A stretch of 64,000 bases of DNA from Zoogloea sp. 1C4. GTDB lineage: Bacteria; Pseudomonadota; Gammaproteobacteria; Burkholderiales; Rhodocyclaceae. The stretch is from the NCBI RefSeq assembly GCF_009469605.1, contig NZ_SSXU01000003.1, positions 271,479 through 335,478 of the forward strand, read 5' to 3'. The notes under the pieces are model-generated. The model saw nothing but the letters and a program-made list of their open reading frames with translations. It had not been told where the DNA came from and did no database searches. Each line of letters opens with the position of its first letter. The first letter of the stretch is position 1. The position numbers and the translations under genes were made by a program. Positions 34,088 through 42,421 of this stretch are shown here, piece by piece.

Positions 34088-34405
34088 ATGTCGTATCCCG
34101 TCTTCACCTCCCTCGCCGATGTGCGCCTGCGCATCGATGCCATCGACCGCCAGCTGGTGGCCCTGATCGCCGAGCGCGGCGCCTGTGTAGCCCAGGCCGC
34201 CGGCTTCAAGCGTAGCGACGCCGAAGTCGCCGCGCCCGACCGCGTGGCCCAGGTGCTGGCACGGGTGAATGGGCTGGCCGTGGAGCTGGGTGCCGACCCG
34301 CAGGTGGTCGAGGCCACCTGGCGCGCCATGATTGGCGCCTTCATCGAGATGGAGCGCGCCGCCCGTGCCCGCTTGCACCCACCCGCGCCCCAACACCCCG
34401 ATTGA
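34088..34405 (+). CDS. Chorismate mutase (AroQ class)
   Basis: 105-residue monofunctional enzyme turning chorismate into prephenate. All-helical AroQ fold: RLRIDAIDRQLVALIAERGACVAQAAGFK (~12-41) with the family Arg and Lys positions, then APDRVAQVLARVNGLAVELGADPQVVEATWRAMIGAFIEMER. No signal peptide, so cytoplasmic. Strong ribosome site AAGGAG. The same genome has a chorismate mutase in pheA (window start), so this copy is likely specialised. It is 19 bp upstream of an EamA exporter gene and preceded by a possible attenuator. Confidence 0.85.
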   Translation: MSYPVFTSLADVRLRIDAIDRQLVALIAERGACVAQAAGFKRSDAEVAAPDRVAQVLARVNGLAVELGADPQVVEATWRAMIGAFIEMERAARARLHPPAPQHPD

Positions 34406-34424
34406 TCCCGCAGGAGTCACACCC

Positions 34425-35318
34425 ATGTCTGTTCCATTCGCTTACGCTTCGATCATCCTCATCTGGTCCACCACCCCGCTGGCTGTCCGCTGGAGCACCG
34501 AAGGCACCGGGTTTGCCTTTGCCGTGCTCGCCCGCATGCTGATCGGGGTTGTCGTTGCCACCCTCCTCCTGCGCCTCGGGCGCCATCCGATTCCCCTTCA
34601 CGCCCGCGCCCGCCGCGCTTATCTGGTGGGCGGGCTCGGCCTGTTCGGCACCATGGCGCTCACCTACTGGGGCGCCCGTCATGTGGGCTCCGGGCTGATC
34701 TCGGTGCTGTTCGGCCTGTCGCCGCTGGTGGCCGGCGTGTTTGCCACCCGCTGGCTGGGCGAACGCAATCTCACCCCCATCAAGATTGGCGGAATGCTGC
34801 TGAGCGCCGCCGGGCTCGCGCTGATCTTTCTGCATGACGGCGCGAGCGCAGGCAGCAACGAGGCTGCCGGTGTCTGTGCGCTGCTGGGCGCGGTGCTTGC
34901 GTCTTCCGCCAGCCTGGTGGGGATGAAGCGCATCGGCGACGACAGCCCGCCGCTCGCCACCACCATCGGCTCCATCATCGTGGCGCTGCCGTTGTTCGCG
35001 CTGTTGTGGCTCGCGACCGACGGCACCCTGCCCCACGACGTGCCCCTGCGCGCCGGCGGCGCCATCGCCTATCTGGGCGTGTTCGGCTCGGCGGTGGGCT
35101 TTGCCCTGTACTTCTACGTGGTGCGCCACCTGGAGGCGTCGAAGGTGGCGCTCATCACCCTCATCACGCCGGTGCTGGCGCTGATGCTGGGCCATTGGCT
35201 CAACGGCGAGGTGATCGGCCCGAGGGTGGCCGCAGGAACGGGCTTGATCCTCGCCGGGCTGGCGATGCATCAGCACACCGCGTGGCGGGTGATCCAGCGG
35301 CTGCGGGTGCGGGCTTAG
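34425..35318 (+). CDS. EamA/DMT-family transporter
   Basis: 297-residue inner-membrane protein with ten predicted helices in two EamA repeats (starts MSVPFAYASIILIWSTTPLAVRW; repeat 1 includes LMALTYWGARHVGSGLISVLFGLSPLVAGVF-like helices, repeat 2 ends SAVGFALYFYVVRHLEASKVALITLITPVLALMLGHWLNGE). The ATG at 34425 has AGGAG 7 bp upstream. DMT proteins often export metabolites; coupling to a chorismate mutase suggests an aromatic compound or amino acid, which is inference. The last ~70 bp of this gene are copied downstream in a 128-bp tandem array. Confidence 0.88.
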   Translation: MSVPFAYASIILIWSTTPLAVRWSTEGTGFAFAVLARMLIGVVVATLLLRLGRHPIPLHARARRAYLVGGLGLFGTMALTYWGARHVGSGLISVLFGLSPLVAGVFATRWLGERNLTPIKIGGMLLSAAGLALIFLHDGASAGSNEAAGVCALLGAVLASSASLVGMKRIGDDSPPLATTIGSIIVALPLFALLWLATDGTLPHDVPLRAGGAIAYLGVFGSAVGFALYFYVVRHLEASKVALITLITPVLALMLGHWLNGEVIGPRVAAGTGLILAGLAMHQHTAWRVIQRLRVRA

Positions 35319-35655
35319 GGGTGTGGGGATGTCGGACTGAAGTCCGACCTACAGGGGGCCTGGGCGCGGAGCCGACCCTCGCCGGGCCGGCGATGCATCA
35401 GCACACCGCGTGGCGGGTGATCCAGCGGCTGCGGGTGCGGGCTTAGGGGCGTGGGGATGTCGGACTGAAGTCCGACCTACAGGGGGCCTGGGCGCGGAGC
35501 CGACCCTCGCCGGGCCGGCGATGCACCAGCACACCGCGTGGCGGGTGATCCAGCGCTTGCGGGTGCGGGCTTAGGGGCGTGGGGGTGTCGGACTGAAGTC
35601 CGACCTACAGGGGGCGTGGGCGCGGAGCCGACCCTCGCCAGGCCGACGATGCCCC
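35251..35655. repeat. 128-bp tandem array containing the eamA 3' end and a palindromic repeat
   Basis: About 3.2 units at exact 128-bp spacing (unit starts 35251, 35379, 35507, partial 35635). Each unit holds the last ~23 codons of the EamA gene including its TAG, then a GTCGGACTGAAGTCCGAC palindrome (35331, 35459, 35587) and a GC-rich spacer. The first unit is the live gene end. Copies 2 and 3 differ by only a few bases, so the amplification looks recent. No gene in the rest of 35319-35739. Confidence 0.93.
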
Positions 35656-35739
35656 GGCACTCTGCGGGCGGTGCACGAAAACGGGGCGGTTCCGCTCAGG
35701 GAGCCGCCCCGATTTGCCCGACAGCGGGCGGGATAGGTG

Positions 35740-36063
35740 TCAGCAGCCGGCGGTCTTCTTGAAGGACTTGCTCTCGTTCTTGCCACCCGCGTTGTCGTAC
35801 TTGGCGCGGATCTCGTCACCTTCGACGATGCGCTTGTCCTTGAACTTGTCGAGGGTGAGATCGTCGTTGATGTTGATGGTGACACTGTCACCGGACTTGT
35901 TGTCCTTGAGGATGGCGACGGCCGACTTGCCGTCGGCGGCCAGCTTGATCTTGGTGATGACACCGACCATCTTCACGTCGTCGGCCACGGCCGGGGTGCT
36001 GAAGGAGGCGGCCGAAATCACGACGGCCACGGAGAGCATCAGGTTGGAGATGAGCTTGCGCAT
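35740..36063 (-). CDS. Small exported protein of unknown function
   Basis: 107 residues with a clear signal peptide (MRKLISNLMLSVAVVISAASFSTPAVA, cleavage before DDVKM). The mature ~80 residues are rich in Lys/Asp and beta-strand-like (VGVITKIKLAADGKSAVAILKDNKSG, DSVTININ), with one cysteine at the C-terminus. It is the last gene of the octaheme cytochrome operon, 35 bp behind the outer-membrane protein gene. Family not recognised; the pattern resembles small OB-like periplasmic proteins. A periplasmic role in the electron-transfer module is inference. Confidence 0.8.
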   Translation of the reverse strand: MRKLISNLMLSVAVVISAASFSTPAVADDVKMVGVITKIKLAADGKSAVAILKDNKSGDSVTININDDLTLDKFKDKRIVEGDEIRAKYDNAGGKNESKSFKKTAGC

Positions 36064-36098
36064 GGTTGGGTTCCTTTGATCAGCGGGGCTTCGTGCCC

Positions 36099-37838
36099 TC
36101 AGAATTTCACTTCGAAGGTGGCGTAGGCGTTGTAGGCGTTGTCGAGCGGCGTGGTGGTCATCATCTGGCCGTTCACGTCGGACATCTTCACGGGGGCGCC
36201 AACCCAGTTGTTGCTGCCGGTGTACTGGAAGTCGTAGTACTGGAAGCCCAGGCGAACGAAGCTCTTCGCCAGATAGGACGAGATCGGCCGACTGTTGAGT
36301 TCCTGGATCAGGTAGAGCTCATAGACGTTGCCGCGGGTGCCCACCTTGGATGTCCACATGTCGGTGGCCGCCGGGGCAAAGGTGATCCAGTTCTTGGAGC
36401 CGTGGTTGTATTCAAAGCCGAGCTTGGTCCTGGAGGGCAGGTCGTAACGCACGCCCAGGGCAATGGCGGTGCCGGTCTTGTCGCGGGCGGCTTCGGGGCT
36501 GAAGAAGCCGCCGGTGAGCAGCCCCTGGAAGCCGAACTGCGCCGAGACGTTGTCGTTGGGGTGGGTGACGCTCATGCCCAGATCGGCGAAGTAGTTGAGA
36601 TCGCCCACGCCCACCTGCTTGATGGTGCCCATGGCGCCCATGCCGTACCAGTCGATGTCACCCAGGTTGACCTTGGGCATGGTGTTGCCGAAGTAGGTGT
36701 CCTGCATCTTGGGGGCGTCGAAGATCTTGAAGCCCCGGTTCCATTGCAGCCACACCCGCAGGGGGTCGGTGTCGATGGGGATCAGGGCCACGCCGAGCAT
36801 GTCGGTATCCTGCAGCGAGTTGCCGGGGGTGGACCGGAAGCCGCTTTCAAAGCCGCGGCCGTAGCAGATCTTGCCGTAGGCGCCGGGCAGGCCGTCGATG
36901 TCGGGCGCCCAGCCGACGGTCATGCCGTCGAAGGCGTAGTCCACCAGCAGCGAGGGCGTGCCGCCGTTGCCGGGGCGCGGGGCGTTGAGGCGCAGGTTGC
37001 TCGGGGCACCGTGGGTGGATGGGCGACGGCCCACCGAGAACCAGATGTCCTGATCGGCGATGTTGCTGACGGTGGCAAAGGCCCGGTCGACGTTGAGATA
37101 GCTGCTCGACGGGATGTGGCCGAGGGTGCCGTCGAAGACGCCCACGCGATCGGCGAAGTACGGGGCCGATCCGCCGTTGGTCACGGCGTCGTCGTCGCCG
37201 GCGCCAAAGGTCTTGTACATCACCAGCCGGGCGTTGACGGTCACGTCCTGCGTGGCTTTGGCGACGAGATCGAGGCCGAAGCGGTTGGTGTAGAGGGTGT
37301 CGTTGCGGGGCTTGTAGGCCGCCACCGGGACGCCGAAGCTGCCCAGCGCACCCATCATTCCGGCATTGGCGCCCATGAAGCTCTGGGCCTGCTGGTAGGT
37401 GCGCACGCCGGACATGTCGGAAGCAAACCGCATCAGCCCCGCCAGCGCGGCGCCATTGGCGGGCGTGGGGTTGGCGAAGAAGTTGGCCTGAAGCTGGGCC
37501 TGGGCGTTGGCGAAAGTGGCGCTCACGTCGGTGAAGGGCTTGGTCTCGCCCCACAGGCTATCGACGCGGAACTGGTAATCACCGCCGATGGTGAGCCAGC
37601 GCTCGGAGGATTTGTCCTCGGCCTTGACCACCTTCTCCTTCAGCTCTTCGGTGGCCTGGCGGTTGGCGGTGGTGGCGGCGTTGTTGGCTTCCACCTGGCT
37701 CTTCAGGCGGGTGAGTTCCTGGGAGAGGGCTTCGATCCGCTTGAGCAGTTCGGCGTTGGTTTCGGCCTGGGCCTGGAAGGGCAGGAACAGCCCTGCCACC
37801 AGGACACCGATCAAGGTTCTGACATGACGGGTTTGCAT
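36099..37838 (-). CDS. Outer-membrane beta-barrel protein, DUF3373-like
   Basis: 579 residues. Signal peptide (MQTRHVRTLIGVLVAGLFLPFQAQA) is followed by a short coiled coil (~29-70, ELLKRIEALSQELTRLKSQVEANN) and a long amphipathic beta-strand region starting WLTIGGDYQFRVDSL. That region includes NDTLYTNRFGLDLVAKATQDVTVNARLVMYKTFG and the terminal phenylalanine of outer-membrane proteins (YATFEVKF). The pattern fits the DUF3373 porin-like family known beside multihaem cytochromes. In this operon it may let substrate or electrons cross the outer membrane. It has no haem motif itself. Confidence 0.8.
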   Translation of the reverse strand: MQTRHVRTLIGVLVAGLFLPFQAQAETNAELLKRIEALSQELTRLKSQVEANNAATTANRQATEELKEKVVKAEDKSSERWLTIGGDYQFRVDSLWGETKPFTDVSATFANAQAQLQANFFANPTPANGAALAGLMRFASDMSGVRTYQQAQSFMGANAGMMGALGSFGVPVAAYKPRNDTLYTNRFGLDLVAKATQDVTVNARLVMYKTFGAGDDDAVTNGGSAPYFADRVGVFDGTLGHIPSSSYLNVDRAFATVSNIADQDIWFSVGRRPSTHGAPSNLRLNAPRPGNGGTPSLLVDYAFDGMTVGWAPDIDGLPGAYGKICYGRGFESGFRSTPGNSLQDTDMLGVALIPIDTDPLRVWLQWNRGFKIFDAPKMQDTYFGNTMPKVNLGDIDWYGMGAMGTIKQVGVGDLNYFADLGMSVTHPNDNVSAQFGFQGLLTGGFFSPEAARDKTGTAIALGVRYDLPSRTKLGFEYNHGSKNWITFAPAATDMWTSKVGTRGNVYELYLIQELNSRPISSYLAKSFVRLGFQYYDFQYTGSNNWVGAPVKMSDVNGQMMTTTPLDNAYNAYATFEVKF

Positions 37839-37868
37839 GACAACTCCCTGTAAGCTGCGTTGTTTGAA

Positions 37869-38459
37869 TCAGTGATCGTCGTCCCAGCCGGTGACCATCG
37901 CCCGGAAGTGGGCCATTGGCGTGTGGCCGGTGGTGCCGAGGTAGATGTGCCCGATCAGGAAGGCCAGCATCAGGAAGGCGCCCACCGTGTGCACGGTGGC
38001 GATCGTCCCGAGGTCGACGCGGAAACCTGCGGCACCCAGCTCGTTGTAGAAGAGATAGGCCAGCCCCGAGAGCCAGATCAGCGGCGTCACCACCACGGTC
38101 ACGCCCAGGTAGGTCTGGGCCTGCATCGGGTTGTGCTTGCGCTCGCGGGTCGGCTTGAAGGGGTGAGGCTCGCCCTTGAAGATCCCCACCGCATAGAAGC
38201 GGACGATCTTGTCGATGTTCTTCATCGTGGGGATGTATTGCCGCCACTCGCCGGTGGTGAGGTGCCAGAACATGGCAAACACCCACAGCCCGATGAAGGC
38301 CCACACGGCGGTGGTGTGCACCCGGTGGGCCTGCTCGAAACCGAGCAGGTGATAGCTGCCGTGGATCTCGAAGCCGGTGATCAGCATGCCGATGATGAGC
38401 ACCGCCTGAATCCAGTGCCACAGGCGTTCGAAGCGGGTAAAGATATAGACGCGTCCCAT
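37869..38459 (-). CDS. Cytochrome b561-type membrane subunit
   Basis: 196-residue inner-membrane dihaem b-type protein with four predicted helices. Conserved histidines are in FERLWHWIQAVLI (helix 1), FEQAHRVHTTAVWAF (helix 2) and ATVHTVGAFLMLAFLIGHIYLGTTGHTP (helix 4), as in the thiosulfate-reductase/formate-dehydrogenase cytochrome b family. It probably passes quinol electrons to the adjacent octaheme cytochrome. 15 bp downstream of that gene and 30 bp upstream of the barrel gene. Confidence 0.9.
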   Translation of the reverse strand: MGRVYIFTRFERLWHWIQAVLIIGMLITGFEIHGSYHLLGFEQAHRVHTTAVWAFIGLWVFAMFWHLTTGEWRQYIPTMKNIDKIVRFYAVGIFKGEPHPFKPTRERKHNPMQAQTYLGVTVVVTPLIWLSGLAYLFYNELGAAGFRVDLGTIATVHTVGAFLMLAFLIGHIYLGTTGHTPMAHFRAMVTGWDDDH

Positions 38460-38474
38460 GATCCCGTCTCCCGG

Positions 38475-40082
38475 TCAGTGCTTGCGATTGACGAAGCGGA
38501 TGAGGCCATGCACCAGCACGCCGGCAAGGAGCGCCGCCGCAGCCAGCCAACCCACCGTATCGACGATGCGGTTGCCACCCCGGCCGGGGATGTAGATGCC
38601 CTCGATCTTGTCGAGGCGCCCACCGCGGGCGTGACATTCGGTGCAGGCCAGGGCCTTCTCCTTGGGGGCGACCATGTGGGTGATCGGCCACATCGCCACC
38701 GTCTCGATGAAATCCACCTTGCCCGAGTAGGGCTTGCCCACCGTGGCCATGCCCGCGGTGATGGCCTTCTGCCAGTCCATGTTCTTCCAGTAGGCGGTGT
38801 CGTCCTCGCCGGCCAGATGGGCCACCACGAGGGAGCGATTGACCGGATCGAAAGGCTGCTTTCCGCGGAACACCTTGACCGGCCATATCATCGACTTGCC
38901 ATCGTCCGGCCCGCCTTCAAAGGTGTTGATGGCGATCGGCTGGCGGCTCTTGTCGATGTCGTCACCGAGCAGGGTGTATTTCACCGAGCCGTTGAACCAC
39001 ATGTACTCGGGGCGGACGTTCTCTTCGAGCACGAAATCGCCCTTGATGCCGTTGTAGGTGATGTGGCCGTCGTCGTTGGTGATGACCAGCGGCTTGCCCT
39101 TGGCGTCGCGCTTGCCGGCGGTGGACCAGTCCCAGGACATCTTGGTGGGCATGTCGCCCCGCGCGAAGGCAGGGATGTGACAGGTCTGGCAGGCCACCTT
39201 GTCGGTGTGGTCGTTGAGCTTGGCCATGCCGTGGGGCGCCTGGCCGTGGCAGGCCTGGCAGGTGGCCGGGTTGCTGCTGTCGGCCTTGCCGCGCATGTGG
39301 GCGCCGCCCTTGTCCATGGCGGTGGGCGCATAGCGGCTGCCGGGCACCTGGTGGCCGTCGGTCTTGTGGCAGGTGGCGCAGGTGAAGTTGTTGCCCTCGG
39401 CGTCCATGTGCACATCGAGCGCCTTGTCGGGCTGTTCGAGGGAGCTGTCCAGATCGCCGTGCTTCACGGCGTCGCCGCCGCCGCCATAAAAATGGCACGC
39501 GCCGCAGGTTTCACGACGGGTCTTGCCGACCTTCTGGGCGATGGCCTGCAGATCGATGCCGCGGATGATCTTGCCTGAGCCAGGGGGAAACTCGGTGTCC
39601 TTGGTCACCGGGTTGCCGGCAAAGCCGGAGGGCTTCTTGTATTTGCCGGTGGCGTCGTGGCACACCAGACAATCGACGTTCTCCTGGGAGGCGAAGTCGA
39701 ACTTGCTGCCGTCCTCCATCCCGTAGCCGATGTGGCAACTGGCACAGGCCTTGTAGTTGGACGAGACCGAGGTGCAGAAATTGTTGATCACATGCCGCTT
39801 GCCGAGCGTCTGCCCGGTGCCGGGATTCACGTATTCCCACTTCCAGTGCTGGGTCTGGTGAACCTGCTTGGCGGCTTCCGTGTGACACGTCAGGCAGGCC
39901 TTGGTGACTTCCGGGCCAGACTGGAACGGTCGCTGGAGTTCCTTGAACTTGCTGTGATCCGCCGTGGACTTGAGCAGCGCCGCAGTGGCCGCCCCCGCCT
40001 TCTGATCGGCCGCCGCATGGGCAGTCCCTCCCATCAGCGTAGCCATCGACAGCGCGAATAAAAGTTGCTTGAGCACTTGCAT
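38475..40082 (-). CDS. Octaheme c-type cytochrome (tetrathionate-reductase/OTR family)
   Basis: 535-residue periplasmic multihaem protein with a signal peptide (MQVLKQLLFALSMATLMGGTAHA) and a C-terminal membrane anchor (~510-530). Eight CxxCH haem motifs are visible in order: CLTCH, CASCH, CLVCH, CGACH, CATCH, CQACH, CQTCH, CTECH. The architecture fits octahaem tetrathionate reductase (OTR) relatives, which in vitro reduce tetrathionate, nitrite or hydroxylamine. Physiological substrate unknown. First gene of a four-gene operon with a b-type quinol partner, an outer-membrane barrel and a small exported protein. A perfect FNR-type box sits at -41.5 of a predicted start site, indicating low-oxygen induction. 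Confidence 0.9.
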   Translation of the reverse strand: MQVLKQLLFALSMATLMGGTAHAAADQKAGAATAALLKSTADHSKFKELQRPFQSGPEVTKACLTCHTEAAKQVHQTQHWKWEYVNPGTGQTLGKRHVINNFCTSVSSNYKACASCHIGYGMEDGSKFDFASQENVDCLVCHDATGKYKKPSGFAGNPVTKDTEFPPGSGKIIRGIDLQAIAQKVGKTRRETCGACHFYGGGGDAVKHGDLDSSLEQPDKALDVHMDAEGNNFTCATCHKTDGHQVPGSRYAPTAMDKGGAHMRGKADSSNPATCQACHGQAPHGMAKLNDHTDKVACQTCHIPAFARGDMPTKMSWDWSTAGKRDAKGKPLVITNDDGHITYNGIKGDFVLEENVRPEYMWFNGSVKYTLLGDDIDKSRQPIAINTFEGGPDDGKSMIWPVKVFRGKQPFDPVNRSLVVAHLAGEDDTAYWKNMDWQKAITAGMATVGKPYSGKVDFIETVAMWPITHMVAPKEKALACTECHARGGRLDKIEGIYIPGRGGNRIVDTVGWLAAAALLAGVLVHGLIRFVNRKH

Positions 40083-40141
40083 ACGCCCCCCTCTTGCGAA
40101 TCAACCGACTGAAGTGGTGCACGGCAAAACAGCACAAGCTA

Positions 40142-40183
40142 AATCTAAGAACTTTCTAATATTCGAATATTGATATTCATCAA
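40142..40183 (-). promoter_or_regulatory. FNR/ANR-type box and -10 element of the octaheme operon
   Basis: TTGATATTCATCAA (40170-40183) is a perfect TTGAT-N4-ATCAA site. On the minus strand TAGATT (40147-40142) is a good -10. The start site predicted from it (~40135) puts the box centre at exactly -41.5, the class II FNR geometry. An overlapping 14-bp palindrome AATATTCGAATATT lies just beside it. Confidence 0.8.
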
Positions 40184-40325
40184 TACCCACGATGAGATCA
40201 CGGTTAAAACACACGTTGCTGGCAACGATGTTGCGGCGCCTTGCTGCCGGGCCGGTTTTTGCCGCGACCAGACATCCCGGAGCGTGGTGGATTTCACCGA
40301 AGCAAAAGCGCTCCCCCCGAACGAC

Positions 40326-40353
40326 AAAAGGCCGCGCACCGGGCGCGGCCTTT
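40326..40353 (-). terminator. Intrinsic terminator after the alpha/beta hydrolase gene
   Basis: 11-bp stem AAAGGCCGCGC / GCGCGGCCTTT with a 5-nt loop, followed on the minus strand by a short T run, 26 bp past the hydrolase stop. Confidence 0.7.
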
Positions 40354-40378
40354 CATCTGCCGGAAAGACTGAAAAGGG

Positions 40379-41254
40379 TCAGTGGGCCAGAAAATCCACC
40401 ACCATCCGGTTGAACTTGTCCGCGTGCTCCCACTGGGCCCAGTGCCCACAACGATTGAAGATGTGCAGCTCGGCGTTGGGCATGCCCCACAGCAGGCGCA
40501 GGCCCACGTCCATCGGCACGAAGCGGTCGTCGCGGCCCCAGATGACCAGCGTCGGGGCGCTGATCTCGCCCAGGCGCGGGCCGTAGTCGGGGAACTGCTT
40601 GGGGTTGGCGGCCAGGCTCTTCACAAAGTTTTCCAGGTGATCCTTGCGGGCCATCATGTTGTCGAGGCGGGCCTGGTACAGCGCGTCGGTGAGGCTGCTG
40701 GTGTCGAAGACGAACACCGCCATCATCTTCTTGAGGTTCTCGATGGTCGGGTCGCGGTACAGGCCCTGCAGCAGCTTGATGCCTTCGGTGGGCATGGGCA
40801 CGAACTGGCTGGGGCCGCCGGTGCCACCGCCCATCAGCACGAGCTTGCCGACGCGGCCGGGGTTGAACAACGCGAAGGCCACCGCACTGTGGCCGCCCAT
40901 GGAGTTGCCGATGATGTGCACCTTGTCGAGGCCCAGCGCATCGAGCAGGCCCTTGAGGCAGCGGGCGTTGAGCTCGGAGCGGGAGCCGGTGCACACGATC
41001 GGGTCGCTCTTGCTCCAGCCCGGGCAGTCCATCAGGATCACCCGGTAGCCGGCATTCACGAGGGGCTCGATGTTGCGGTTGAAGTTGGCCCAGCCGCTGG
41101 CGCCGGGGCCGGAGCCGTGGAGCATCACCACCGTCTCGGCGCCGCTGCCGCAGTCGTTGTAGTGCAGTTGCAGGTCGAGCTCGCCCTCGGTGATGCGGAC
41201 GAACTTGCTGGTTTCGGCTTCGGTCAGGGCGGGGGTGGGCGCGGCGGTCGTCAT
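40379..41254 (-). CDS. Alpha/beta hydrolase, meta-cleavage product hydrolase-like (BphD/MhpC/DmpD)
   Basis: 291 residues. [21 protein letters not shown] oxyanion loop, nucleophile Ser in [12 protein letters not shown], acid Asp in [14 protein letters not shown] and catalytic His in [16 protein letters not shown]. The HGSGPGASG and GNSMGG motifs are characteristic of carbon-carbon hydrolases that split ring-cleavage products of aromatics. No dioxygenase or other meta-pathway gene is next to it, so the substrate is open. The ATG at 41254 follows AAGGAAACAGG; the frame is open much further upstream without a credible start. Confidence 0.87.
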   Translation of the reverse strand: MTTAAPTPALTEAETSKFVRITEGELDLQLHYNDCGSGAETVVMLHGSGPGASGWANFNRNIEPLVNAGYRVILMDCPGWSKSDPIVCTGSRSELNARCLKGLLDALGLDKVHIIGNSMGGHSAVAFALFNPGRVGKLVLMGGGTGGPSQFVPMPTEGIKLLQGLYRDPTIENLKKMMAVFVFDTSSLTDALYQARLDNMMARKDHLENFVKSLAANPKQFPDYGPRLGEISAPTLVIWGRDDRFVPMDVGLRLLWGMPNAELHIFNRCGHWAQWEHADKFNRMVVDFLAH

Positions 41255-41438
41255 CCTGTTTCCTTTCGGCGTGACGCAGGCCGGCGGCGGGGCCGGTCGC
41301 GACTTATTGTTGTGGGGTCGGGGGCCGGCGCGGCGCGATGGACACGGCACGCGGCCCGGCCGGGCAGTACAGCACAGGCGGGCGTGCCGATGCATCCCGG
41401 GCGGGCGGAATGTCCACTGCTTGCACAGCCGAAGGCGG

Positions 41439-41984
41439 TCAGCCCTCGTCGGGCAGCATCTCGTAGAAGTTCTTGCCGATGGTGTCGATGTGGCGCACGC
41501 CGAGCTCGTCGGCGATTTCCTGGCACATCTCGAAGGCCAGCACCAGCTGGGCGCGGGAGGTGGCGTTGCGCAGGTGGTCGCGCACCGGCTGGTCGCCGTG
41601 GCGCAGGCTCTGCTCCATGGCGTTGAGGAGGTACAGCCTCGCCAAGGCGAGGGATCGCCGCTGACGCGGTGCTTTGGCCGGTTGATCCGGCACGGGTGCA
41701 GGCGCCGGCCGGCTGCGGGCATCCACCTGCGCCGAGGCGCGGCTCGCCACCGCCGCCACCGGCCGCGGGCCGCCGACACGGATCACGAAGCCTTCGTCGT
41801 GGAGCGTTTCAAGCGCCTGGCGCACGTCGCCCAGGCCGGCGGCGGCGTCGATCAGCTCGGCCACGCTGCGCCGGCCGTCCACGAGAATCAGCATCGTCCG
41901 AAGGCGCGGCGGAACCCGTCTAGTGCGGGTTGCGATCTCCTCCACCCCGGCCACGGTCTTGGCCAGAATCCAGTCGTTTCCCAT
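41439..41984 (-). CDS. Conserved hypothetical protein, possible winged-helix N-terminus
   Basis: 181 residues from [10 protein letters not shown] (GAGGG 6 bp upstream; an ATG at 42005 lacks one). The N-terminal ~75 residues look like a winged-helix/PilZ-linker-type fold ([29 protein letters not shown], then [15 protein letters not shown]). A Pro/Ala/Arg-rich linker and a helical C-terminal half ([28 protein letters not shown]) follow. Similar proteins are common in this bacterial group with no known role. Stands alone. Confidence 0.7.
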   Translation of the reverse strand: MGNDWILAKTVAGVEEIATRTRRVPPRLRTMLILVDGRRSVAELIDAAAGLGDVRQALETLHDEGFVIRVGGPRPVAAVASRASAQVDARSRPAPAPVPDQPAKAPRQRRSLALARLYLLNAMEQSLRHGDQPVRDHLRNATSRAQLVLAFEMCQEIADELGVRHIDTIGKNFYEMLPDEG

Positions 41985-42039
41985 TGCGCGCCCTCGTGCT
42001 GCCATCTGATACGGGGCGCGAGTATATGAAATGAAAACT

Positions 42040-42417
42040 TCAGTTACGTGACACCCGCCGATGACGGAAGCTCGCTGGCGCGTGGGCGAACACCACCGAG
42101 AAGACGAGGATCAGCCAGAACAACGCGGGGCGGGCCGCTTCATCCACGACGAAGATGCCGATCAGCACGAACTTGACCAGCAGCGAGAGCCCGGCAAATT
42201 CCTTGAGCCACAGGGCGTTGGACCACGCATCGAGCGCCGCCATCGCCACACCCGAGGCCACCATCAGGATCAGGAAGCCATCCGCCACGCCCTGCCCGCC
42301 CGCCAGCAAGCCGGCCCCCACGCCCACCACGCCGGCCAGGTGCGCAGCGCGCAGCACCACGACCAGCCAGCGCCGGCCGGGAAAATCGCGGTAGGTGGAT
42401 GAAGGGCTGGCGCTCAT
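42040..42417 (-). CDS. Small integral membrane protein of unknown function
   Basis: 125 residues with about four hydrophobic helices (~18-38, ~44-64, ~75-93, ~97-113); the first carries a conserved-looking histidine (VVLRAAHLAGVVGVGAGLL). Starts 4 bp after the cinA-like gene stop, so cotranscribed with it. The helix-with-His pattern resembles small CopD/DUF-type membrane proteins, but I cannot name the family. Confidence 0.7.
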   Translation of the reverse strand: MSASPSSTYRDFPGRRWLVVVLRAAHLAGVVGVGAGLLAGGQGVADGFLILMVASGVAMAALDAWSNALWLKEFAGLSLLVKFVLIGIFVVDEAARPALFWLILVFSVVFAHAPASFRHRRVSRN

Positions 42418-42421
42418 GGCG

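Noticed and set aside
40170..40586. A divergent gene sharing the FNR-type promoter
   Set aside because: The plus-strand frame runs antisense into the hydrolase gene and has no ribosome site.
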